From: a virus
Virus record (IMG/VR): IMGVR_UViG_3300036820_000009
Span: 29,726 to 93,725 of that record
Strand: one strand, 5' to 3'
Length of the DNA: 64,000 bases
The notes under the pieces were generated by a model. It was not told the DNA's origin, did not search any database, and saw nothing but the letters and a program-made list of their open reading frames with translations. This document shows positions 58,203-64,000 of the stretch, piece by piece (within the stretch, counting starts at the first letter, position 1; the number at the start of each line of letters is the position of its first letter). The position numbers and the translations under genes were made by a program.

Positions 58203-58496
58203 TCACATTCCCTTCGATGGCCGGCGGGCCTGGATATCGATTTTGCCGCGCCGGATTTCGTCTTTCGCATTGACGCCAGCCGCGTCCGGCGGCGGCCGGC
58301 CGCGATCGATGCCGGCATCGGCCGGCTCGCGCGGCCGCACCACGTCGGCGATATGCATGCCGGCCAGCGTGACGCGGATGCCGTCGATTTCGCGTCGGTC
58401 GAGCTGCAACAGCCGGAATTCGATATCGGCCGCCAATTGGCCCGCGGCCAGGGTCGGCATGCGATTGCGCCGGATCGGCTGATCTTCGCGCGCCAT
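58203..58496 (-). CDS. Hypothetical phage protein
   Basis: 97 residues from an ATG at 58496 (MAREDQPIRRNRMPTLAAGQ). ADIEFRLLQLDRREIDGIRV and LAGMHIADVVRPREPADAGI lead to a basic end. Strand-helix pattern; no motif. One base from the previous stop. Confidence 0.45.
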   Translation of the reverse strand: MAREDQPIRRNRMPTLAAGQLAADIEFRLLQLDRREIDGIRVTLAGMHIADVVRPREPADAGIDRGRPPPDAAGVNAKDEIRRGKIDIQARRPSKGM

Positions 58497-58497
58497 G

Positions 58498-58731
58498 CTA
58501 GCGATCCTTCGGAATACGGTCGACGCCGTCATATGCCAGCGCGGCCACGCCGCAAAAATCCTCTTTCTCGTAGCCGCGACAGAGATGCGCCATTTTCATT
58601 TCGAACCGTTGCCGCGCGGTTTCGCCGGCCGCGAATCCGGTATCGTAGTCGGATGCATTCAGCGTATAGCCCGCGACAAAGCCCATGGCCGGCAACGCCA
58701 CCACCGCGATCATGACCAGCGTCACGCGCAT
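58498..58731 (-). CDS. Small membrane-anchored or secreted protein
   Basis: 77 residues. MRVTLVMIAVVALPAMGFVA is a signal peptide or anchor, followed by GYTLNASDYDTGFAAGETAR and helix MAHLCRGYEKEDFCGVAALA with two cysteines. It may act in the periplasm. GAGGAAA ribosome-binding site. Unknown family. Confidence 0.55.
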   Translation of the reverse strand: MRVTLVMIAVVALPAMGFVAGYTLNASDYDTGFAAGETARQRFEMKMAHLCRGYEKEDFCGVAALAYDGVDRIPKDR

Positions 58732-58734
58732 CGA

Positions 58735-59490
58735 TCAGGTTTCCTCGCGATAGCCGGGCCACAGCGCCGGCGCAATTTCCTTCAGGTCGGGTTCTTCCTC
58801 GTCGGCCAGCTCGATGCCGTCGATCGCGATCAGCGGATCGACCTGCCGCAGCAGGCCGGCCAGCACTTTCGCCTTGCCGGTTTCGTCCTGCACCAGGCCA
58901 TGATCCCAACGCACGCGTTCGGCCATGCGCGCGATCACCTTGCCGAGCGAGGCCGGCGCGATGGTGTAGCCGCGATGCCCGAATTTCAGCACGCGCAGCA
59001 TGGAGCCGCCGGCGTCCTCGTTGCGCGCCGGCGCCATGTAGCGCAGCCGTTTGGCCGCGAGATCGGTGTAGAACAAATCGTCGCAGGCGCCCATCCATTG
59101 AAAGTCGCCCGCGGGCGGCGGCGCCGGTACCGCCCAAATCGCGGCGCGCGCGATGGTAAAATCGAAACTGGCGATGCAATTGGCGGCGTCGTCGAACAGC
59201 CAACGCGTGATGAATTGCACCGGCATCCGGCCCACCGCATGCACGGTGATGGCGTTTTTGGAGCGATGCGGCTTTTCGATCTTGTAGAGCAGCGCCAATT
59301 CGGTCGCGGCATGTTTCAGCTTCTCGATCGTGTCGCCGAACAAATCGATGTCGGTGATCGATTCCTGCGCGACGATGGACCGGATGAACCCGCCGGCCAG
59401 GATCAGCCGGTCGCGCGCGACGATCTTGCGCAGCGCGTCCGGCACAAACGATACGACGCGGTGAACGTCTTCCGGCAGAAGATTGGCCAT
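58735..59490 (-). CDS. DNA polymerase beta-like nucleotidyltransferase
   Basis: 251 residues from an ATG at 59490 (MANLLPEDVHRVVSFVPDAL). The core is RLILAGGFIRSIVAQESITD followed by IDLFG: GG-x9-13-D-x-D of the nucleotidyltransferase superfamily; the third acidic residue is probably in IASFDFTIARAAIW. The remaining half resembles tRNA-nucleotidyltransferase or PAP-type helices (RYMAPARNEDAGGSMLRVLK). Phages carry such enzymes for tRNA repair, RNA tailing or protein modification; the substrate is unknown here. Confidence 0.7.
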   Translation of the reverse strand: MANLLPEDVHRVVSFVPDALRKIVARDRLILAGGFIRSIVAQESITDIDLFGDTIEKLKHAATELALLYKIEKPHRSKNAITVHAVGRMPVQFITRWLFDDAANCIASFDFTIARAAIWAVPAPPPAGDFQWMGACDDLFYTDLAAKRLRYMAPARNEDAGGSMLRVLKFGHRGYTIAPASLGKVIARMAERVRWDHGLVQDETGKAKVLAGLLRQVDPLIAIDGIELADEEEPDLKEIAPALWPGYREET

Positions 59491-59491
59491 C

Positions 59492-60040
59492 TTAGATTTT
59501 CCCCTCGTTTTTTTCATCCAACAGCGATCGGTGCCATCGGGCGATCGCCGCGGCGGTTTCGACCGAGTGATGGAGCGCGGCATCGATTTCATCCAATACG
59601 ACGCTTCGATAGGCGAGCAGCGCGCGGACCGCGATTCGATGAAGCCACGCATCGCCGGTCATGATTCGGTCGGCGGCCAGATCGGCTTTCGCGGCCGCGC
59701 GTTTGGCGCCATCCCAAAACGCTTCCAATTCGGGCTGGTCGATCAGCGCGCGCAGCCGCGCGATTTCCGCGCTCATGCGCTCGATCGTCTCGGCCTGTTC
59801 CTGCAACGCCTTGCTGCCGAGCTCGCCGACGATCGCGGTGCCGTCCGGCCGCAGGTCGACGGTGCGGCCTTCGTCCATGGCGCGCTCGATGTCGGCCACG
59901 GATACGCGTTTCGGCGGGTCGGACATTGGCGTTCCTTTCGGTTGCGGCGAGCAGTTCATGGTGCAAAACCATGTCCCGGCCATGCTGACGCAATCCCCGC
60001 AGGGATAACCGCCCTCGGCGAGGGTTCGATAGAAATCCAT
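59492..60040 (-). CDS. Hypothetical protein with Cys start and coiled coil
   Basis: 182 residues from an ATG at 60040, whose TGATG overlaps the previous stop. MDFYRTLAEGGYPCGDCVSM and TWFCTMNCSP carry a C-x2-C ... C-x3-C motif. A second start at 59926 (MSDPPKRVSVADI, with an aaagga site) could give a shorter form. The rest is one long helix (LQEQAETIERMSAEIARLRA). Unknown function. Confidence 0.5.
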   Translation of the reverse strand: MDFYRTLAEGGYPCGDCVSMAGTWFCTMNCSPQPKGTPMSDPPKRVSVADIERAMDEGRTVDLRPDGTAIVGELGSKALQEQAETIERMSAEIARLRALIDQPELEAFWDGAKRAAAKADLAADRIMTGDAWLHRIAVRALLAYRSVVLDEIDAALHHSVETAAAIARWHRSLLDEKNEGKI

Positions 60041-60195
60041 CACCGGAACACCTTGCCGCATTCGCAGGCCACCAGCGTCGTGCGGCTATGGGCGGTAAAG
60101 GTGATTTCCCGGTGCAAGCAGGCGATCGGCCGGAACGGATGCGCGTAAATCAGCAGCGCTTGGCCCAGCGCGCGCGCCGGCAGCGCGCCGGTCAT
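60040..60195 (-). CDS. Small hypothetical protein, 51 residues
   Basis: MTGALPARALGQALLIYAHP then FRPIACLHREITFTAHSRTT and LVACECGKVFR. The ATG at 60195 overlaps the previous stop (ATGA) and its stop overlaps the next start, so the reading frame is supported by coupling. Cysteines C-x-C near the end. Confidence 0.5.
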   Translation of the reverse strand: MTGALPARALGQALLIYAHPFRPIACLHREITFTAHSRTTLVACECGKVFR

Positions 60196-60428
60196 GATTC
60201 CACCAGCGTCAAATCGAAGGGCGCGACGCGGCTGATATGCACCGCGACGCCGCAGGCCGGACACGCATCCGTGGTCAGTCGGCAGCGGCCGATCGTGGTT
60301 TCGACGACGGTGCAGACCGTGCCGGCCGGAATGGTCATCAGTCCGCTCCATAGCCGCCGCTTGAGCTTGACGCGCAAGCCGACCCAATCGCGTTGCAGCC
60401 GCGGCCAGCCTGGCGGTGCCTTGCTCAT
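60192..60428 (-). CDS. Small beta-rich hypothetical protein
   Basis: 78 residues from an ATG at 60428 (MSKAPPGWPRLQRDWVGLRV). The middle GLMTIPAGTVCTVVETTIGR is an SH3-like strand pattern, followed by DACPACGVAVHISRVAPF with a C-x2-C pair. Coupled by ATGA on both sides. Confidence 0.5.
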   Translation of the reverse strand: MSKAPPGWPRLQRDWVGLRVKLKRRLWSGLMTIPAGTVCTVVETTIGRCRLTTDACPACGVAVHISRVAPFDLTLVES

Positions 60429-60934
60429 GAGCGCGGTGGCCAAGTCCAGTAATTTTTCTGGATGACCTCATGCTCGCGGTCGATCAGCTTCGACACTCCC
60501 CTGACATGCCATATTTGTCCCGGTCCGCATATCGTCAGATCGGCCAGATCGGCGATGCCGGCGTCCACGCGCGTCACGATCGCGGGATAGGGATCGAGCT
60601 GGAATTCGATGGTGTGATCGTAATAGTGAACGATGCGGCCGACGCCGAGCGCCGGCGCCAGGGTTTCCTTGAGGCGATACACCGATTCGATTTCTTCGAG
60701 CATGACCGATGGGCCGCCCGGCATCGCGATCGGCGGCGTCGGCGCAAATCCCGCGTTGCGCAATGCCGTCTCAAGATCGGCCGAAAATTCCGGATCGAGC
60801 GGCCGCCGGCGCTGCGCGTATAGCCACAGCAGGTCTTGCGCGGATTTGTCCGCCACGCTCAGCGGCACCTTGCCGCGCGGCGTGGTCGGATATTTGTCGC
60901 TTTGGAATTCCCCGTCGATCAGATGCGCGCCCAT
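60425..60934 (-). CDS. Hypothetical phage protein
   Basis: 169 residues from an ATG at 60934 (MGAHLIDGEFQSDKYPTTPR) with an aaaggct site. LSVADKSAQDLLWLYAQRRR, ADLETALRNAGFAPTPPIAM and strands EFQLDPYPAIVTRVDAGIAD, IWHVRGVSKLIDREHEVIQK. The GEFQSDKYP start is a phrase common to small phage proteins. Unknown function. Confidence 0.55.
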   Translation of the reverse strand: MGAHLIDGEFQSDKYPTTPRGKVPLSVADKSAQDLLWLYAQRRRPLDPEFSADLETALRNAGFAPTPPIAMPGGPSVMLEEIESVYRLKETLAPALGVGRIVHYYDHTIEFQLDPYPAIVTRVDAGIADLADLTICGPGQIWHVRGVSKLIDREHEVIQKNYWTWPPRS

Positions 60935-60980
60935 GACAGCCTTTCAATCCAGCGGCAATATTTGCATTCGTTAGGTTGCG

Positions 60981-61238
60981 TCATTCCGTCGCCTTGGCGA
61001 GGGCGCGTATGCGCGTCGCCAAGAACTCAATCGTCGCGGTTTTGCCGTCACGCTCGATTTCTTGCGCCGCCTGTTCCAGCCAGTATGCGCGACAGGCGAG
61101 GAAGCCGGCAGCAAATCTGCAATTATTACCGGCCTCGCCGCCGCATTGCGGAAATGCGCATCCCGGCGGCCATGGGGTATCGTCGTCGCACGCCGTCCGC
61201 ACCGCTTCGGCGAGCCGAGGATCGGGCGCGGCGGTCAT
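60981..61238 (-). CDS. Small hypothetical protein with Cys-rich motif
   Basis: 85 residues. MTAAPDPRLAEAVRTACDDD leads to PWPPGCAFPQCGGEAGNNCR and the helix LACRAYWLEQAAQEIERDGK. Three cysteines may form a small zinc site. ATGA overlap upstream. 46-bp gap to the next gene. Confidence 0.5.
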   Translation of the reverse strand: MTAAPDPRLAEAVRTACDDDTPWPPGCAFPQCGGEAGNNCRFAAGFLACRAYWLEQAAQEIERDGKTATIEFLATRIRALAKATE

Positions 61239-61426
61239 GGCCGTTTCGCCTCATCGTCCGGAACGGTTAATTCAGGGTGATTTAATCCGTGCATCGCAAC
61301 CGCTCGCCGTAGAACATCGTGCAAAAACCGCATTTCGTCATCGGTCGCGCGGCGATTGAAATAAAAGCAAAGCGCCGCCGCGTTATCTTTGTCGCGCCCA
61401 ACGCCGGGCACCCGAAGCTCAATCAC
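61235..61426 (-). CDS. Small hypothetical protein, 63 residues
   Basis: Starts at a GTG at 61426 that overlaps the previous stop (GTGA). Reads VIELRVPGVGRDKDNAAALC then FYFNRRATDDEMRFLHDVLR and LNHPELTVPDDEAKRP. No motif. The long ATG reading starting at 61792 is arginine-rich nonsense and is not used. Confidence 0.45.
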   Translation of the reverse strand: MIELRVPGVGRDKDNAAALCFYFNRRATDDEMRFLHDVLRRAVAMHGLNHPELTVPDDEAKRP

Positions 61427-61701
61427 TTCGCGGCTTCGTCGTCGGCGAGAATAGCCACCGGCCGATCGTGGGCCCAGCGCAGCGTTTCGATCGCGCCCAA
61501 GAGATCGTCCTCGGACATCACCAGATCCTTCTTGAAATCCGGCGCGCCCGGCATGCGAACCACCAGCGTCAGCTTGACGTCGGCCGCGAATAGGCCGCCG
61601 ATCGCGTCGAGATGCCGCGCGATGCGGCAGCGTAGCCGCGCCAGTCGCGCCAGGCTTTCCGGCGAATGCGTCGGCGCGTCCGTCGCTTGCGTCTCGGTCA
61701 T
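61423..61701 (-). CDS. Hypothetical phage protein
   Basis: 92 residues from an ATG at 61701 (MTETQATDAPTHSPESLARL). LARLRCRIARHLDAIGGLFA, VKLTLVVRMPGAPDFKKDLV and EDDLLGAIETLRWAHDRPVA follow. Overlaps both neighbours by 4 bp. A small alpha/beta protein, no family. Confidence 0.5.
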   Translation of the reverse strand: MTETQATDAPTHSPESLARLARLRCRIARHLDAIGGLFAADVKLTLVVRMPGAPDFKKDLVMSEDDLLGAIETLRWAHDRPVAILADDEAAK

Positions 61702-61952
61702 GCGTTGCCCGGCCATGCCGGATCCGGCGCCTTCGAGGTCGCGGCGAGCCAGCCGCCATCCGGCGAGATTTCGAATTCGCAGCGCCGGCCATCGGTCAGC
61801 CACACGCATTTGCCGCCGCCGTCGAGACTGCCCTCGAACCGCAAATCCATCTTGGCCAAATCCAGCACCAGGCATTGCACCGCGCCGAGACTGCCGCGCA
61901 GCATCGCCGGCACCCCCGGCGACAACGGCGCGATCGTCACCAGCCGCTTCAT
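61698..61952 (-). CDS. Hypothetical phage protein, beta-rich
   Basis: 84 residues (MKRLVTIAPLSPGVPAMLRG). LGAVQCLVLDLAKMDLRFEG, KCVWLTDGRRCEFEISPDGG and WLAATSKAPDPAWPG. Beta-strand rich, ATGA overlap downstream. No family. Confidence 0.5.
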   Translation of the reverse strand: MKRLVTIAPLSPGVPAMLRGSLGAVQCLVLDLAKMDLRFEGSLDGGGKCVWLTDGRRCEFEISPDGGWLAATSKAPDPAWPGNA

Positions 61953-61964
61953 GCGCGAGCCCCT

Positions 61965-62276
61965 TCAACCGGCATTCTTGAACCCCGGCAGATACCGAAC
62001 GCCCACCGTCGCCATCACCGCCGGTCGCCACACATGCCCGCACCCTTGGCACGCATGCGTGTGATGCGGCCGTACCGCGAATTGGCCCTCGTCGACATGC
62101 AGCATGTCGCACAGCGGACAATGCAAGCGCATCGGCGCGCCCACGTTAAGGCCCAGCGTGCCCGCGTCGCGCAGCCGATCCTCCAACTCCGACGAGGCCG
62201 CCGCCAGCAATTCCGCTACCCGCGCGCTCGGCAGGCCGAGATTCAGCGCGGCGCACGCGTCGGCAAATTTTCCCAT
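61965..62276 (-). CDS. Zinc-finger-like hypothetical phage protein
   Basis: 103 residues from an ATG at 62276 (MGKFADACAALNLGLPSARV) behind ggggtgg. Helical start, then LHCPLCDMLHVDEGQFAVRP and HHTHACQGCGHVWRPAVMAT: C-x2-C and H-x3-C-x2-C-x-H ligands. Probably a zinc domain. Overlaps the upstream gene by 34 bp. Confidence 0.6.
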   Translation of the reverse strand: MGKFADACAALNLGLPSARVAELLAAASSELEDRLRDAGTLGLNVGAPMRLHCPLCDMLHVDEGQFAVRPHHTHACQGCGHVWRPAVMATVGVRYLPGFKNAG

Positions 62277-62602
62277 GCCACCCCCGATGCCGCCGGCAAA
62301 GCATTCAGCGTCCCATGTCCCATCGCCTCGACCGGCTGAAACGCCAGCTCCGGATACCGCGCGTGCAACCATTCGTCCAGCGCCGCCAAATACGCGCGGT
62401 CGTAATCGTCACGGCTGAAATACAAACTGCACTCGCACTGCACGCGGCACAACAACACATCGATCAACCGCTTCCCCACCAGCCATATCGCCGCCTCCCG
62501 CCGCGCGCGCGCCACCGCCCGCGCGCCGAAATTCGCCGGAAACAATCGATCGATCAATGCATCGAACATCCGCCGCATCTGTAATGCCGTAACATGCGGC
62601 AT
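62243..62602 (-). CDS. Hypothetical phage protein, first gene of leftward cluster
   Basis: 119 residues from an ATG at 62602, or shorter from ATGs at 62578 (MRRMFDALIDR) or 62569. RLFPANFGARAVARARREAA, IWLVGKRLIDVLLCRVQCEC then SLYFSRDDYDRAYLAALDEW. No ribosome-binding site is clear for any of them. It opens the small-gene block next to the divergent control region. Confidence 0.5.
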   Translation of the reverse strand: MPHVTALQMRRMFDALIDRLFPANFGARAVARARREAAIWLVGKRLIDVLLCRVQCECSLYFSRDDYDRAYLAALDEWLHARYPELAFQPVEAMGHGTLNALPAASGVAWENLPTRAPR

Positions 62603-62940
62603 GTCAACGATGGATTTTGGGAAATATCCGCGGAAGGGGGTGAGCCGATATACCCCGGTATTTTACGGCGCCGCCCCACCTGGCACCCCCATCGCCCCGT
62701 CGCAGTCACATTTGATTAACCCCGGCGCCCCATGAACGAATGATTAATATTGCCTTCAATTGTTGTGCTTTATTAATCACGGCATGCAATGGCCGTACCA
62801 ATCGATTTAGCTCAAATGCCATCTAATCAAATGCAATGCGATATCTGTCAATCGCCTGCGGAATGTTTTGCTTTTTGGAAACTGTTGCCTTATAACTTGG
62901 TGCTGCCGGGCAATCCCGCCCGACCATCGGAGTCTAGGAC
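62603..62940. promoter_or_regulatory. Divergent AT-rich control region (no gene)
   Basis: 338 bp without a supported gene between the leftward cluster and the rightward operon. The part 62705-62900 is AT-rich. It contains four TGATTAA-like sites (62713-62719, 62741-62747, then inverted at 62773-62779 and 62824-62830), an ATACC-CC-GGTAT inverted repeat at 62650-62661, and a sigma-70-like promoter facing right at 62868-62896. On the minus strand a TTGACA lies directly before the ATG at 62602. Probable operator/origin-type control region. Confidence 0.6.
62868..62896 (+). promoter_or_regulatory. Sigma-70-like promoter for the rightward operon
   Basis: -35 TTGCTT (62868-62873) and -10 TATAAC (62891-62896) with an exact 17-bp spacer. 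The start codon at 62941 is 44 bp downstream of the -10. Just after it lies a short GC inverted repeat (CGGGC ... GCCCG). Confidence 0.65.
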
Positions 62941-63081
62941 ATGCTCATTCAAACCTATAAGGGCCGCCGCTATTACGCCACGCCGGAGGCCGCCACGCCG
63001 CGTCGTTCCATGGCGGCAGGCCTGTACCTCGCCGGCCTATCGTCCGGCCTGCTCGCCTTTGCCGCGATGGTGCTGGCATGA
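62941..63081 (+). CDS. Small membrane protein, 46 residues
   Basis: Starts with MLIQTYKGRRYYATPEAATP; a hydrophobic helix, AAGLYLAGLSSGLLAFAAMV, fills the second half. GGAG ribosome-binding site 10 bp upstream, downstream of the promoter. Its stop overlaps the next ATG (ATGA). A single transmembrane protein of unknown role. Confidence 0.55.
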   Translation: MLIQTYKGRRYYATPEAATPRRSMAAGLYLAGLSSGLLAFAAMVLA

Positions 63082-63218
63082 CCGATCATGCTGTCGGCCT
63101 CATGGCGCCGGTGCATTTCTGGAACGTGTCTTTCCGCAAGGTCGGCGGCCTGCACTTCCTCAAGATCGGTCGGTTTTGTGTCTCGTTTTGCGTTACCGCC
63201 GAATATCGGTCGCTGTAG
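63078..63218 (+). CDS. Small hypothetical protein, 46 residues
   Basis: Reads MTDHAVGLMAPVHFWNVSFR then KVGGLHFLKIGRFCVSFCVT and AEYRSL. It is coupled to the previous gene by ATGA and has two cysteines. Small phage proteins of similar F-R-K-x-x-x-x-x-H-F style are frequent. No function known. Confidence 0.5.
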   Translation: MTDHAVGLMAPVHFWNVSFRKVGGLHFLKIGRFCVSFCVTAEYRSL

Positions 63219-63225
63219 GACGAAA

Positions 63226-63246
63226 CGCGGGACGCCATGTCCCGCG
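63226..63246 (+). other. RNA hairpin before the MoxR-like gene
   Basis: Perfect 8-bp stem CGCGGGAC / GTCCCGCG with a 5-base loop, between two genes of the rightward operon. No U-run follows, so it is not an intrinsic terminator; a processing or stability element is possible. Confidence 0.6.
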
Positions 63247-63296
63247 TCGCGGCGTTATGCGTCGCCTGACGAGTCCAACCCCTAGGAGTCTATCGT

Positions 63297-64000
63297 ATGA
63301 AACCCTCACAGCTTGCCACGGCGCTACAGGTGATGATGTCGGCCGACGTGCCGACGCATCTATGGGGCGCGCCCGGCATCGGTAAGTCGTCAATCGTCCA
63401 CCAGGTCGCCAAGAAATTGAATCTCGAATTGCGCGATATTCGCGCGGTGCTGACCGATCCGGTCGATTGGCGCGGATTGCCTGTCGTCAAGAATGGCCGC
63501 GCGTCATGGGCAATGCCCGATTTCCTGCCGCACGATCCGGACAGCAAGGGCATTCTCTTTCTCGACGAATTGAACGCGGCGCCGCCCATCGTGCAAGCGG
63601 CGTGCTACCAGCTTGTGCTTGATCGCCGGCTTGGCGATTATCGGTTGCCTGCCGGTTGGCGCATTGTTGCCGCCGGAAACAATGAGAAAGATGGCGCCGT
63701 CGTGCATCGCATGTCGAGTGCGTTGCGGTCGCGGTTCCAGCATCTCCAATGCGAGATTGACGTTTCCGATTGGCTCGCATGGGCGCTGGGCGCCAATGTC
63801 CGGACCGAGATTCTGGCATTCATCAAATTCCGGCCGGAACTGTTGCACAAATTCGCACGCGACGCGCAAAGCTTCCCATGCCCGCGCACGTGGGAATTCG
63901 CGTCGCGGATTCTCGACAGCAAGGCGCCCGCCGATATCGAATTGCCGCTGTATACGGGCACGATTGGCGAGGGCGCGGCGGCCGAGCTAATGGCATTCCT
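63297..64000 (+). CDS. MoxR-like AAA+ ATPase (partial, 3' end outside window)
   Basis: Starts at an ATG at 63297 with an aggag site and runs off the window, 234 residues seen. HLWGAPGIGKSSIVHQVAKK is Walker A; GILFLDELNAAPPIVQAACY is Walker B (D-E) with sensor text AAGNNEKDGAVVHRMSSALR. VDVSDWLAWA-like ID-V-SDWLAWALG then AFIKFRPELLHKFARDA and FPCPRTWEFASRIL follow, as in MoxR/CobS-like phage ATPases. Such proteins normally pair with a VWA-domain protein to remodel complexes; that partner should lie to the right. Confidence 0.82.
   Translation, partial: MKPSQLATALQVMMSADVPTHLWGAPGIGKSSIVHQVAKKLNLELRDIRAVLTDPVDWRGLPVVKNGRASWAMPDFLPHDPDSKGILFLDELNAAPPIVQAACYQLVLDRRLGDYRLPAGWRIVAAGNNEKDGAVVHRMSSALRSRFQHLQCEIDVSDWLAWALGANVRTEILAFIKFRPELLHKFARDAQSFPCPRTWEFASRILDSKAPADIELPLYTGTIGEGAAAELMAF

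Noticed and set aside
1-64000. tRNA, rRNA, CRISPR arrays, integrase, transposase or attachment sites
   Set aside because: I looked for CCA-ended cloverleafs, regular repeat-spacer patterns and recombinase motifs by eye and saw none. Without a tool short tRNAs could be missed.

Overview
The window looks like a large part of the genome of a contractile-tailed dsDNA phage (myovirus morphology) or a complete prophage-like element, GC-rich with strong use of C/G in third positions. A full late region can be read: small and large terminase, portal, prohead protease, scaffold, major capsid protein, neck proteins, tail sheath, tail tube, a frameshifted tail assembly chaperone, tape measure, baseplate hub and spike, gp53/gp25-like, gpJ-like and gpI-like baseplate proteins, fibres, and a lysis cassette. 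No integrase, tRNA, rRNA or bacterial housekeeping gene was seen. The protein types and base composition fit an alphaproteobacterial host, but the host is an inference.

Layout. 1-5132 (minus): recombination and early genes (DUF669-like, Sak4/RecA-like ATPase, DNA methyltransferase, GP88, DUF2303) behind a YdaS/Cro-like regulator; a control region at 5133-5243 with a perfect 26-bp palindrome; a divergent small gene at 5244-5573 (plus). 5577-7775 (minus): lysis cassette with a GH108-like endolysin, a holin-like protein and a lipoprotein. 7783-29907: fibres, baseplate, tail. 30021-32050: an AT-rich insertion with two related secreted proteins. 32075-39410: neck, capsid, scaffold, protease and an Acb1-like (anti-CBASS) phosphoesterase. 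39463-49349: an HTH protein, a 1290-residue glycosyltransferase, a Cys-cluster protein, portal and terminase. 49346-62602: about 40 small, tightly overlapping minus-strand genes, many with paired cysteines. 62603-62940: a divergent AT-rich control region. 62941-64000 (plus): two 46-residue proteins and the start of a MoxR-like AAA+ ATPase that runs off the window.

How it works together. The late genes run leftward as successive modules. A repeated ATATAGG motif, usually 46-53 nt before a start codon, stands at the head of several modules (protease, scaffold, neck, sheath, last fibre plus lysis) and is the best candidate for a phage late promoter. A strong intrinsic terminator closes the capsid gene.

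The most unusual trait is a set of carbohydrate genes scattered in the late region. A heptosyltransferase-like gene on the opposite strand splits the large terminase into ATPase and nuclease halves, flanked by a 6-bp direct repeat. A dTDP-sugar epimerase and an NAD-dependent sugar dehydratase/epimerase, with an HNH gene, separate the hub and spike genes. The 1290-residue multi-domain glycosyltransferase sits between protease and portal. Together they suggest that the phage remodels a surface glycan or glycosylates its own virion.
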